A stretch of DNA of 15,380 nucleotides from JAAYJS01 sp964346185 (GTDB lineage: Bacteria > Bacillota > Clostridia > Eubacteriales > Eubacteriaceae): NCBI GenBank assembly GCA_964346185.1, contig CAYFTR010000034.1, forward strand, positions 1 to 15,380, given 5' to 3'. The notes beneath the pieces are model-generated. The model saw only the letters and a program-made list of their open reading frames with translations. It did no database searches and was not told where the DNA came from. Below, in pieces: positions 9,136 through 15,380 of this stretch; position 1 is the stretch's first letter; each line of letters opens with the position of its first letter. A program made the position numbers and the translations under genes.

Positions 9136-11149
9136 CGGATGTTTCCTTTAAAATTGTGGTACTTTCTTCCGGACTCAGTTCAAAAAACTCGTGCAACCAT
9201 ATCTCGAATTTTTTCGATAAAAGGTTTTGTTCCATAACGCCTTTTTTGTATAGCTGATAGTCCCTTTGAAAAACCTCTAAAGCTTTGCTGTTTATCTCCG
9301 GAATACGTAACCGCATGAGGGTATTGGGGTAATATTCGTATAAATCCGATCCTAGTTTTTTAGCATAGGATTGAAAGTAATAAGTATACAATTGTGAGTT
9401 TAAAAGTAACATTAAAAAGCATTCATCTATGTGAACATATAAGAGTTCTTTTAAAACCATTCCATATACATCGGCCGAAAACAAGTTTCCCTTATCATCT
9501 ATTGCAAAACGATTATGTGCAGCTTTGTAGGGGTAAACAATTTTTATTCTTTTAAATTTACTCAGAACTCTACCCCATTGTATGTGATACCAGGGCAATG
9601 TTCCTTTTTTTGTTTCACGTCGTCCCATTAAAATATCCTTATAGGGTAAGAAACGTTCTTCCAAGACTGGATATTTTTGAATTTCTTTTACTTCGTTGGG
9701 GTAAATTACTTTTAGTGACGGGCAATCAATCCTATAAGCATGTATATCTTTATTTTTTATCCACGGATGACTGAAAGCCGCAAGAGCCGTATTGTTCCTA
9801 TCATCTTTAGCATCATAAATAAACGCTTTATCGCATCCTGTAATAATACCCTGAAAGCTTTCAACCAAATCGCCCAAATAAAAAAGTGATTTTGTCTCGA
9901 TTTTTTTAATAATTGATGACGTTATCTCGTCATAAATACGCCATCCTTTTGCTTTTAACTGTTTTTGATCAGTAAAAATTTTTTTATAATAACGGTCTGT
10001 TTCAATCATTAGATCTTCAATAATCTCTAAATGTCTATTCTCTGTAGTATAATTGATACGTTTTGTTACAAAGCAAGTATTTGTACTTTTGTCTTTTTTT
10101 AATTGGATGATCGCCGGGTCAATCCCTACTCGTTCGATGGGACGAACACCGTTAAAATCAATAATCGTCTCAATAATGAAATGATTTGTTATAAAATTTC
10201 TTAAATCGGTGCCGTTATGTGCTTCCATAAAATACCTGGAAGTTAAAAAAACCAGACGTCCCGATTTTTTTAATAATTGTTGTGCCAATACAAAAAAACA
10301 ATAGGAAATATCCGCTTTATCTGAATATACGGGTGCATACTGTTCCCTTAGTTTTTCACTATAATTTCGGTTAATTTCTTTATGTCCCACGTAAGGAGGA
10401 TTACCGATGATGTAGTCGAAAGAAGCCTTTCGTTGATCGTCCTCATTAAAAAGCAACGCATCTGTTTGTTGTATATGCCGGGGTTGAACATAACAGTCCG
10501 ATTTAAAGACCAATACCAACGAGCAGATTAAAACGGAGAGTGCATCCGTATCCCAACCGTGGAGGATGTTTTCCAACAATAGACGATGACCTTTTGGCAG
10601 ATCGTCGGCAAAGTAATCTACTAATAGTTTGTCATAAACAGCAGACAGCAATTGACCTCCGCCACAGGACGGATCCAATACCTTTACCGATTTAAGAGGC
10701 TTGCGATATTTTCTTTCAAACAACATGTCTGTCATTAAATTTGCAATAAGTCGGGGTGTGTAAAAGACGCCTTTCGGTTGCTTTCCTACCGGCGGCAGCA
10801 ACGCTTCATAGATTTGTGCCAAACTGTCGGAAGTGTTCGTGCAAAAACTCAAAGGCAATTCTAAAATTTCAAGGACGACCTCCCACATGGTATCGGAAAG
10901 TGGTAATCGCTCTTCGGGAAATATCGTAATATCCTTGCGTTTTTTTCCACTCCATAAGGAAAGAATAGCGGGAATAGTAAAATCTTTTTGCAAAATAACT
11001 TTAATCTCTGCATTCAATTCAATTAAATGTCGATCACTTAACCATTTTAATGTTACTGATTTCATTATAAAGAAAAGCATTTCCTCTTTGTTATGGAAAA
11101 ATAAATATTGTGTGTATATTTTTTTAAGTTCCTTGACAAATTTATCCAT
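9116..11149 (-). CDS. Solitary CamA-like N6-adenine DNA methyltransferase
   Basis: Predicted S-adenosylmethionine-dependent methyltransferase that modifies adenine N6 in a specific DNA motif. Seen: an N-terminal helical region of about 120 residues; the motif X-like GVFYTPRLIANLM at 127-139; SAM-binding motif I as LDPSCGGGQLL at 158-168; catalytic motif IV NPPY at 250-253 followed by VGHKEI; and a C-terminal target-recognition region with SFQGIITGCDKAFI (431-444), WYHIQWGR (520-527), VYPYKAAHNRFAI (538-550) and FSADVYGM (557-564). From memory, C. difficile CamA carries near-identical or identical versions of these, including the ITGCDKAFI block, PYKxxxNRFAID and SSADVY. CamA is 577 residues and this protein is 677, the surplus lying before motif X. 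No restriction enzyme of usual size adjoins it. The ATG has AAGGA eight bases ahead and overlaps the GIY-YIG gene by 8 bases. A generic Eco57I/TaqI-type enzyme is the broader, safer label; the CamA link is a strong inference from motifs. Confidence 0.9.
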   Translation of the reverse strand: MDKFVKELKKIYTQYLFFHNKEEMLFFIMKSVTLKWLSDRHLIELNAEIKVILQKDFTIPAILSLWSGKKRKDITIFPEERLPLSDTMWEVVLEILELPLSFCTNTSDSLAQIYEALLPPVGKQPKGVFYTPRLIANLMTDMLFERKYRKPLKSVKVLDPSCGGGQLLSAVYDKLLVDYFADDLPKGHRLLLENILHGWDTDALSVLICSLVLVFKSDCYVQPRHIQQTDALLFNEDDQRKASFDYIIGNPPYVGHKEINRNYSEKLREQYAPVYSDKADISYCFFVLAQQLLKKSGRLVFLTSRYFMEAHNGTDLRNFITNHFIIETIIDFNGVRPIERVGIDPAIIQLKKDKSTNTCFVTKRINYTTENRHLEIIEDLMIETDRYYKKIFTDQKQLKAKGWRIYDEITSSIIKKIETKSLFYLGDLVESFQGIITGCDKAFIYDAKDDRNNTALAAFSHPWIKNKDIHAYRIDCPSLKVIYPNEVKEIQKYPVLEERFLPYKDILMGRRETKKGTLPWYHIQWGRVLSKFKRIKIVYPYKAAHNRFAIDDKGNLFSADVYGMVLKELLYVHIDECFLMLLLNSQLYTYYFQSYAKKLGSDLYEYYPNTLMRLRIPEINSKALEVFQRDYQLYKKGVMEQNLLSKKFEIWLHEFFELSPEESTTILKETSDARKHV
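9144..9149 (-). promoter_or_regulatory. Ribosome binding site of rarA, inside the methyltransferase gene
   Basis: AAAGGA on the minus strand, eight bases before the ATG at 9135 and embedded in the methyltransferase coding sequence. It selects the first of two nearby ATG codons and creates the 20-base gene overlap. Confidence 0.7.
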
Positions 11150-11411
11150 ACGTTTTTTCCTTTTTAATGATTAATGCTTCTTTTTCTTTTCTGGTGTAGG
11201 TTTTAATTTCGTATTCCCTTTGCATTGCTTCTTTTTTCGTTTCATAACATTCATAATACGCGACGACTACCGGCAAACGTGATCTAGTATATTTAGAGGC
11301 TTTGCCTGCGTTATGAGCCTTAAGACGTTTTTCTAAATTATTTGTCCAACCCGTGTATAAACTACCGTCGGAACATTTTAGAATATAAACAATATTTTTA
11401 TTATTTTTCAA
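11142..11411 (-). CDS. Small GIY-YIG nuclease-fold protein (UPF0213 type)
   Basis: 89 residues, a stand-alone GIY-YIG domain. The GIY position is VYIL (Y9) and the YIG position is YTG (19-21). These are followed by the arginine R29 in NLEKRLKAHNAG, H33, and a probable metal-binding glutamate E66 in MQREYEIK. The set of likely catalytic residues therefore looks complete. UPF0213 proteins (E. coli YhbQ relatives) are widespread and linked to DNA processing, but their cellular role is poorly defined. The only usable start is a TTG at 11411: an in-frame stop lies about 21 bases upstream and the N-terminal length matches the family. An AGGCGGG eight bases ahead supports it. First gene after the terminator, and it overlaps the methyltransferase start by 8 bases. 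A restriction role is not supported by its size, though a functional link to the methyltransferase is possible. Confidence 0.9.
   Translation of the reverse strand: MKNNKNIVYILKCSDGSLYTGWTNNLEKRLKAHNAGKASKYTRSRLPVVVAYYECYETKKEAMQREYEIKTYTRKEKEALIIKKEKTYG
11158..11162 (-). promoter_or_regulatory. Ribosome binding site of the methyltransferase gene
   Basis: AAGGA on the minus strand, eight bases before the ATG at 11149 and inside the last codons of the GIY-YIG gene. Together with the 8-base overlap it suggests the two proteins are made in a coupled way. Confidence 0.65.
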
Positions 11412-11419
11412 TATAATAA

Positions 11420-11426
11420 CCCGCCT
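11420..11426 (-). promoter_or_regulatory. Ribosome binding site for the TTG start of the GIY-YIG gene
   Basis: AGGCGGG on the minus strand, eight bases before the TTG at 11411. It departs by one base from AGGAGG. No ATG in the correct frame exists before the upstream in-frame stop. Confidence 0.55.
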
Positions 11427-11435
11427 GTTTTATTC

Positions 11436-11464
11436 ATCATATCATTAGTATTGCCGGAAGTCAT
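11436..11464 (-). promoter_or_regulatory. Candidate sigma-A promoter of the left-hand operon
   Basis: On the minus strand, ATGACT (11464-11459; four of six matches to TTGACA) is followed after exactly 17 bases by TATGAT (11441-11436; five of six matches to TATAAT). Transcription would begin near 11429, leaving a leader of roughly 18 bases that just includes the ribosome binding site. It lies directly downstream of the V-ATPase terminator and upstream of the first gene of the seven-gene block, which is where a promoter is required. Judged by eye only. Confidence 0.5.
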
Positions 11465-11474
11465 GTTTAATCAT

Positions 11475-11511
11475 AAAAAAGCTCCCGATATCAGTCATAT
11501 CGAGAGCTTTT
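11475..11511 (-). terminator. Intrinsic terminator of the V-type ATPase operon
   Basis: Inverted repeat with arms 11477-11491 and 11497-11511 and a 5-base loop. On the minus-strand RNA the arms pair over 15 bases, the single deviation being a U-G wobble. The 3' arm runs into six U residues (11480-11475). The hairpin begins two bases after the ntpD stop codon. The plus-strand reading has a C-A mismatch and a poorer U-run, so the signal is oriented for the ATPase genes. Confidence 0.92.
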
Positions 11512-11513
11512 GT

Positions 11514-12149
11514 TTAGGCTTGTTTTTCTTCCAACATCATGTCTTTGACTTTCATTAATCGGGTTATATTGCCCCGTTCGTTTTCGTCCAGTTTCATTTT
11601 GATGTAGCGAATTTGTTCCGTCATTTCCGGAATCATTACGTGTTCCAATGCATTGACACGTCTTCTGGTCTTTTCGATTTCATCCGCCAGCATATTACAG
11701 GTTTTTTCTATTTGTGCCAACTCCAACAAACTCGGTAATAACTCGGCCATATCTATAACCGCTTTATCTAAAGCAGCGGACGTATTGGCAAAACCGTAGG
11801 GTAAGTCCGATACGGAAACATCGCCGGTAAAGGCGATTGTCGGTACATCGACACTCATGATGTTCTGTCTGCCCAATTCCAAATTAACGGACTGAGCCGG
11901 AAACATCAAGGCTTCCCGCACGCTTTCCTCACCCATGCGTGCACCTGCAACAGCAAATTGAACCATATTCTTTTCCAAGATTTCTTCAACTTGCGTACGT
12001 AATTCTTTGTTTCTCCGTACCAGCAACATAAACCTTCTGACCATTTCGTCCCGTTTATCTTTTAACAGCTTATGTCCGCGGACAGCCATCTTTAAACGCT
12101 TTTTAAGACGGGTCAATTCCATACGTGTGGGATTGACTCGAACAGCCAT
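11514..12149 (-). CDS. ntpD: V-type ATP synthase/ATPase subunit D
   Basis: Subunit D is the central-stalk shaft that rotates inside the A3B3 head of the A/V-type ATPase. The protein is 211 residues, normal for the family. It begins with MAVRVNPTRMELTRLKKRLK (1-20), the typical D subunit opening. Long N-terminal (about 8-60) and C-terminal (about 150-210) helices would form the antiparallel coiled coil of the shaft. A more variable middle section lies between them. The ATG is three bases after the ntpB stop and is preceded by an excellent AAGGAGGTG. It is the last gene of the operon here; no H or J subunit genes follow, and a terminator begins immediately. Confidence 0.96.
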   Translation of the reverse strand: MAVRVNPTRMELTRLKKRLKMAVRGHKLLKDKRDEMVRRFMLLVRRNKELRTQVEEILEKNMVQFAVAGARMGEESVREALMFPAQSVNLELGRQNIMSVDVPTIAFTGDVSVSDLPYGFANTSAALDKAVIDMAELLPSLLELAQIEKTCNMLADEIEKTRRRVNALEHVMIPEMTEQIRYIKMKLDENERGNITRLMKVKDMMLEEKQA

Positions 12150-12152
12150 AGA

Positions 12153-13541
12153 CTACACCTCCTTTTTTTGTGGTGTAGGACAGAATTCGTCAATATAAGT
12201 ATCTTTAATACGTTTCAGTTCTGTTCTTGGCAAGATCGACAATAATTCCCAACCGATGGTTAATGTTTCAAGTATGGTTCTGTTGGTATCAAACCCTTGA
12301 GAAATATAGCGTTCCTCAAATTGAGTTGCAAATTCCGCATAAATTTTATCTACATCGGATAAAGCCGCATCCCCGAGAATAACCGCCAGCTCTTTCGCAT
12401 CTTTCCCTCTGGAGTAAGCGGAGAATAATTGGTTCATGGTGTCGGCATGGTCTTTACGGGTTTTACCTTCGCCGATCCCTTTATCTTTTAAACGGCTTAA
12501 GGAAGGCAATACGTTGATTGGCGGCTCCAGACCTCTCATGTGCAGTTCACGGGACAAAATTATTTGACCTTCGGTGATATAGCCTGTTAAGTCCGGAATC
12601 GGGTGGGTAATGTCATCCTCCGGCATGGAGAGAATCGGAATTTGTGTAATGGATCCTTTATTACCTCTAATTCTTCCCGCACGTTCGTATAAGGATGCCA
12701 AGTCGGTGTACAGGTAGCCGGGGTAGCCCCTACGTCCCGGAACTTCCTTACGTGCAGCGGAAACCTCACGCAACGCTTCGGCGTAATTGGTAAGGTCGGT
12801 TAAGATAACCAATACGTGCATACCCAATTCGTATGCAAGGTATTCGGCACAGGTAATTGCCATACGCGGCGTCGAAATACGTTCGACTGCAGGGTCGTTG
12901 GCAAAGTTCATAAACAGAACCGCTCTTTCGATAGCACCGGTTCGTCTGAAGTCCTTAATAAAATAGTCGGCCTCTTCAAAGGTAATACCGATCGCAGCAA
13001 AGACAACGGCAAAACCTTCGTCATTTTCCAAAACTTGTGCTTGACGTGCAATTTGTGCGGCCAATCGTGCGTGGGGTAAACCGGAACCGGAGAAAACCGG
13101 AAGTTTTTGACCTCTAACCAAGGTGTTAAGACCATCAATAGCGGATACACCTGTTTGAATAAATTCGGCCGGATAGTCTCTGGCATAGGGATTTAAAGGT
13201 TCGCCGTTAATATCCAACATTTTATCCGGGATGATTTCCGGTCCGTCGTCGGTGGGGCGTCCCATACCGTCAAAAACACGTCCCAGCATGTCCTGGCTTA
13301 CACCCAGTTGAATACCCTTACCTTGAAAGCGCACCTTGGATGTCGGTAATTTTAACCCTTGGGAGGATTCAAACAATTGTACCAAGGCTTTGTCTTGGTT
13401 GATTTCCAGAACTTTACCGATACGTTTTTCGCCGTTAGCTTGTTCAATTTCAACCAATTCATCGTATTTGACGTTTTCTACTTCTTCTACCAACATCAAT
13501 GGGCCGACAACTTCGGTTATTGTTTTATATTCTTTAATCAA
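12153..13541 (-). CDS. ntpB: V-type ATP synthase/ATPase subunit B
   Basis: Non-catalytic nucleotide-site subunit that alternates with subunit A in the A3B3 head of the membrane ATPase. It contains the N-terminal beta-barrel (EVVGPLMLVEEV), GRVFDGMGRP, and the degenerate P-loop region VFSGSGLPHARLAAQIARQA, where a true GxxxxGKT is absent, as is normal for B. Further family landmarks are TDLTNYAEALREVSAARKEV and PGRRGYPGYLYTDLASLYER. The reading frame extends to a GTG at 13550. However, AAGGA lies only one base ahead of that GTG and ten bases ahead of the TTG at 13541. The TTG start yields MIKEYKTITEVVGPLM, matching the usual B subunit N-terminus, so I chose it (462 residues). It overlaps ntpA by 8 bases. 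The GTG start would add three residues. Confidence 0.95.
   Translation of the reverse strand: MIKEYKTITEVVGPLMLVEEVENVKYDELVEIEQANGEKRIGKVLEINQDKALVQLFESSQGLKLPTSKVRFQGKGIQLGVSQDMLGRVFDGMGRPTDDGPEIIPDKMLDINGEPLNPYARDYPAEFIQTGVSAIDGLNTLVRGQKLPVFSGSGLPHARLAAQIARQAQVLENDEGFAVVFAAIGITFEEADYFIKDFRRTGAIERAVLFMNFANDPAVERISTPRMAITCAEYLAYELGMHVLVILTDLTNYAEALREVSAARKEVPGRRGYPGYLYTDLASLYERAGRIRGNKGSITQIPILSMPEDDITHPIPDLTGYITEGQIILSRELHMRGLEPPINVLPSLSRLKDKGIGEGKTRKDHADTMNQLFSAYSRGKDAKELAVILGDAALSDVDKIYAEFATQFEERYISQGFDTNRTILETLTIGWELLSILPRTELKRIKDTYIDEFCPTPQKKEV
12156..12164 (-). promoter_or_regulatory. Strong ribosome binding site of ntpD within the end of ntpB
   Basis: AAGGAGGTG on the minus strand, a near-perfect anti-Shine-Dalgarno match six bases before the ntpD ATG. 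It doubles as the final lysine, glutamate and valine codons of ntpB, so the C-terminus of subunit B is partly shaped by this site. Confidence 0.85.
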
Positions 13542-15339
13542 TGTTGCCACTTCCTTCCATTAATGTTAAAAACTCTTTTTCCAACTCACTTCTTATTTCT
13601 TTATAGGTTTCGCTGACTTTTTCTTCCGGAACGTATTTCATTCTTGCGATACGCTCTCTAATCGACATATGAATAATATCGTTGAAAGGTACATGGGCAT
13701 CCAGTGCCTTCTGGCTCATATGGTACCAATCCAGGATGGTAGACAGCATTCCGTTTTGTTTATTTAATGAGGAATAGGTGTCAACATCATCAAATGCGGA
13801 TTGATGGAGGTAGTCCTCACGGATAGATTGCGAACATTCCAAAGTCAGTCTATCTTGAAAACTCAAGGCATCAACACCGACCAACCGTACAATTTCTTCC
13901 AATTCGGATTCTTCCTGAAGAATCTGCATGGTTTCCTGAATTTGTTTAGACCAATTGGCATCCACGTGGTTGTCAAAAAACTCACTCATTTGTGCTGAAT
14001 ACAAGCTGTAGCTTTGAATCCAGTCGATTGCCGGGAAGTGACGTTTATGTGCCAAATCCGCAGAAAGGTTCCAAAAAACTTTTACGATACGTAAAGTAGC
14101 CTGAGATACCGGCTCGGAAATATCGCCACCCGGAGGGGAAACGGCACCGATAGCGGAAACCGCACCGTAGCGTTTGTCACTACCCAGGCAGGCTACATAA
14201 CCGGCACGTTCATAGAATTCTGCAATACGGGAAGACAGATATGCGGGGTAGCCTTCTTCACCGGGCATTTCTTCCAGGCGACCGGACATCTCTCTCAAAG
14301 CTTCCGCCCAACGAGAGGTGGAGTCCGCCATAAGTGCAACCTTATAACCCATGTCTCTATAATATTCCGCAATAGTAATACCGGTATAAATAGAAGCTTC
14401 ACGAGCCGCAACGGGCATATCCGAAGTATTCGCAATAAGTACCGTACGTTTCATCAAAGAGAGTCCGGTTCTGGGATCGGCCAATTCAGGGAATTCCATT
14501 AAAACGTCGGTCATTTCGTTTCCACGCTCGCCACAACCGATATAGATGATAATATCTGCGTCGGCCCATTTGGAGATCTGATGCTGAACAACCGTTTTAC
14601 CCGAACCAAAAGGTCCCGGAATTGCAGCAACCCCACCCTTAGCTATCGGGAAAAGGGTGTCGATGACTCTTTGTCCAGTAACCATCGGTTCATCAGGTGC
14701 CAATTTTTCATTATATGGGCGACCGCGTCGTACTGGCCAAGTTCTCAGCATTTTAACTTCTTCAACGGTTCCATCAGCTTTTTCAATTTTTGCAATAGGT
14801 TCTACAATGGTTGCACTACCGTCAAACAACCAGGTTAATTTTCCTTCGATACCGTTGGGCACCATAATTCTATGTAAAACCGCTTCCGTTTCTTCAACGG
14901 TTCCCAATACATCTCCCGCGATAACGTGATCACCGACATTTGCAACGGGTTTAAACTCCCATTTCTTATCGTGGTTCAGTTTCGGTACGTCAATACCGCG
15001 TGCAATTCTATCTCCCGCTTGTTCGTAGATAGATGCCAACGGTCTTTGGATCCCGTCAAATATCCCTTCAATTAGACCCGGTGCCAATTCTACGGATAAG
15101 GGTTCGCCGGTTAAATAAACCGGTTCTCCCGGACCTAAGCCGGCAGTTTCCTCGTAAACCTGAATGGAGGCCATATCCCCCCTCAGCTCGATAACCTCAC
15201 CGATTAATCGTTTGTCGCTCACTCTGACAACGTCAAACATTTGGACGTCTGCCATACCCGAAGCGACGATCAAAGGGCCGGCAACTTTTACAACTGTACC
15301 GGTTTTGTTTGTGTTTTTTATATTTTGGGCTTGACCCAT
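13534..15339 (-). CDS. ntpA: V-type ATP synthase/ATPase subunit A (catalytic)
   Basis: Catalytic subunit of the A/V-type ATPase head, coupling ATP hydrolysis or synthesis to ion movement through the membrane rotor. The 601 residues include the N-terminal barrel (TGTVVKVAGPLIVASGM), the 'non-homologous' insertion characteristic of A subunits at about 110-200, Walker A GPFGSGKT at 242-249, IGCGERGNEM (267-276) with the catalytic glutamate E271, and Walker B-side ALMADSTSRWAEALREMSGR (335-354). The C-terminal helical domain follows. Length and motifs are complete. The ATG at 15339 is preceded by AAGGA ten bases upstream and lies 23 bases after the stop of the preceding gene. Whether the complex moves protons or sodium ions depends on the K subunit, which is outside the window. 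Confidence 0.97.
   Translation of the reverse strand: MGQAQNIKNTNKTGTVVKVAGPLIVASGMADVQMFDVVRVSDKRLIGEVIELRGDMASIQVYEETAGLGPGEPVYLTGEPLSVELAPGLIEGIFDGIQRPLASIYEQAGDRIARGIDVPKLNHDKKWEFKPVANVGDHVIAGDVLGTVEETEAVLHRIMVPNGIEGKLTWLFDGSATIVEPIAKIEKADGTVEEVKMLRTWPVRRGRPYNEKLAPDEPMVTGQRVIDTLFPIAKGGVAAIPGPFGSGKTVVQHQISKWADADIIIYIGCGERGNEMTDVLMEFPELADPRTGLSLMKRTVLIANTSDMPVAAREASIYTGITIAEYYRDMGYKVALMADSTSRWAEALREMSGRLEEMPGEEGYPAYLSSRIAEFYERAGYVACLGSDKRYGAVSAIGAVSPPGGDISEPVSQATLRIVKVFWNLSADLAHKRHFPAIDWIQSYSLYSAQMSEFFDNHVDANWSKQIQETMQILQEESELEEIVRLVGVDALSFQDRLTLECSQSIREDYLHQSAFDDVDTYSSLNKQNGMLSTILDWYHMSQKALDAHVPFNDIIHMSIRERIARMKYVPEEKVSETYKEIRSELEKEFLTLMEGSGNID
13552..13556 (-). promoter_or_regulatory. Ribosome binding site deciding the ntpB start
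   Basis: AAGGA on the minus strand inside the end of ntpA. Spacing is ten bases to the TTG at 13541 but only one base to the GTG at 13550, which favours the TTG. Confidence 0.6.
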
Positions 15340-15349
15340 TCTTTAACCA

Positions 15350-15354
15350 TCCTT
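15350..15354 (-). promoter_or_regulatory. Ribosome binding site of ntpA
   Basis: AAGGA on the minus strand within the 23-base gap before ntpA, ten bases from the ATG. It continues as AAAGGATGG, close to the Shine-Dalgarno consensus. Confidence 0.65.
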
Positions 15355-15362
15355 TCCATTAC

Positions 15363-15380
15363 CTAGAAAATATCAGCGCC
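15363..15380 (-). CDS. Probable C-terminal end of V-type ATPase subunit F (partial)
   Basis: Only five codons and a TAG stop are in the window; the frame reads GADIF and then stops. Subunit F is the gene usually placed just before subunit A in clostridial V-ATPase operons, and many F subunits end in a similar short GVDI/GADI-type tail. The 23-base spacing to ntpA also fits. Too little sequence is present for certainty; the other frames cannot be excluded. Confidence 0.45.
   Translation of the reverse strand, partial: GADIF

Noticed and set aside
9116..11411. Methylase plus GIY-YIG gene as a classical restriction-modification system.
   Set aside because: The GIY-YIG protein is only 89 residues, a UPF0213-type single domain without any DNA-recognition region, and the methylase has no visible nuclease motif.
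11411..11443. A ten-codon minus-strand frame starting ATGATG whose TGA stop overlaps the TTG start of the GIY-YIG gene, resembling a coupled leader peptide.
   Set aside because: Its start codons coincide with the candidate -10 box, so it would lie upstream of the predicted transcript, and no ribosome binding site precedes it.
11477..11511. The hairpin in the intergenic gap as a riboswitch or small RNA.
   Set aside because: It is a single stem with a 5-base loop followed by six U residues directly after a stop codon, which is fully explained as an intrinsic terminator.
13040..13110. Missing classical Walker A motif in V-ATPase subunit B, which might suggest a damaged gene.
   Set aside because: B subunits are non-catalytic and normally carry a degenerate loop here; the rest of the protein is intact.
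12587..13186. Minus-strand open frames inside ntpB (12587-12769 and 12908-13186), and similar ones within rarA and the M16 peptidase gene.
   Set aside because: They are out-of-frame shadows of intact conserved genes with no own ribosome binding site that I could find.
1943..14929. Numerous plus-strand open frames of 60 to 113 codons (for example 1943-2224, 10833-11174, 12816-13079, 14657-14929).
   Set aside because: All lie opposite well-identified minus-strand genes, show no recognisable domains, and their low-complexity content follows from the opposite-strand codons.

Overview
The window reads as a gene-dense chromosomal segment of an anaerobic Bacillota, most likely a Clostridia-class organism. 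Base composition is moderately AT-rich by eye (roughly 40% GC). Every supported gene lies on the minus strand, so transcription runs from high to low coordinates. The evidence for the placement is an A/V-type ATPase operon, a clostridial-type M16C peptidase, a long U32 peptidase and MutS2. Genus cannot be fixed from the sequence. There are no rRNA or tRNA genes, insertion sequences, CRISPR arrays or long repeats, and the only sizeable gene-free gap is about 100 bases.

Right block (15380 to 11475): the distal end of a V-type ATPase operon. It holds the last codons of what is probably subunit F, then subunit A (catalytic), subunit B (regulatory) and subunit D (central stalk). The block closes with a strong intrinsic terminator two bases after the subunit D stop codon.

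Middle gap (11412 to 11474): a plausible sigma-A-type promoter with a 17-base spacer, a short leader and a Shine-Dalgarno sequence serving a TTG start.

Left block (11411 to the left edge): seven tightly packed genes that look like one operon. In order they encode a small GIY-YIG nuclease-fold protein, a solitary N6-adenine DNA methyltransferase, the RarA/MgsA AAA+ ATPase, an M16C zinc metallopeptidase, a D-Ala-D-Ala carboxypeptidase, a U32 family protein and MutS2 (cut off by the window edge). Neighbours overlap by 1 to 20 bases or are about 11 bases apart, and several Shine-Dalgarno sequences sit inside the preceding gene. Four of the seven (GIY-YIG protein, methyltransferase, RarA, MutS2) act or are expected to act on DNA. 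The other three concern protein turnover, cell wall and probably RNA modification.

The most notable item is the methyltransferase. Its catalytic core and C-terminal region match, in several long motifs, what I recall of Clostridioides difficile CamA, the solitary adenine methyltransferase that modifies CAAAAA and affects sporulation. It differs by an extra N-terminal region of about 100 residues. No restriction endonuclease of normal type is next to it. If the relationship holds, this is a CamA-like epigenetic regulator outside its best-known host, carried in a genome-maintenance operon.
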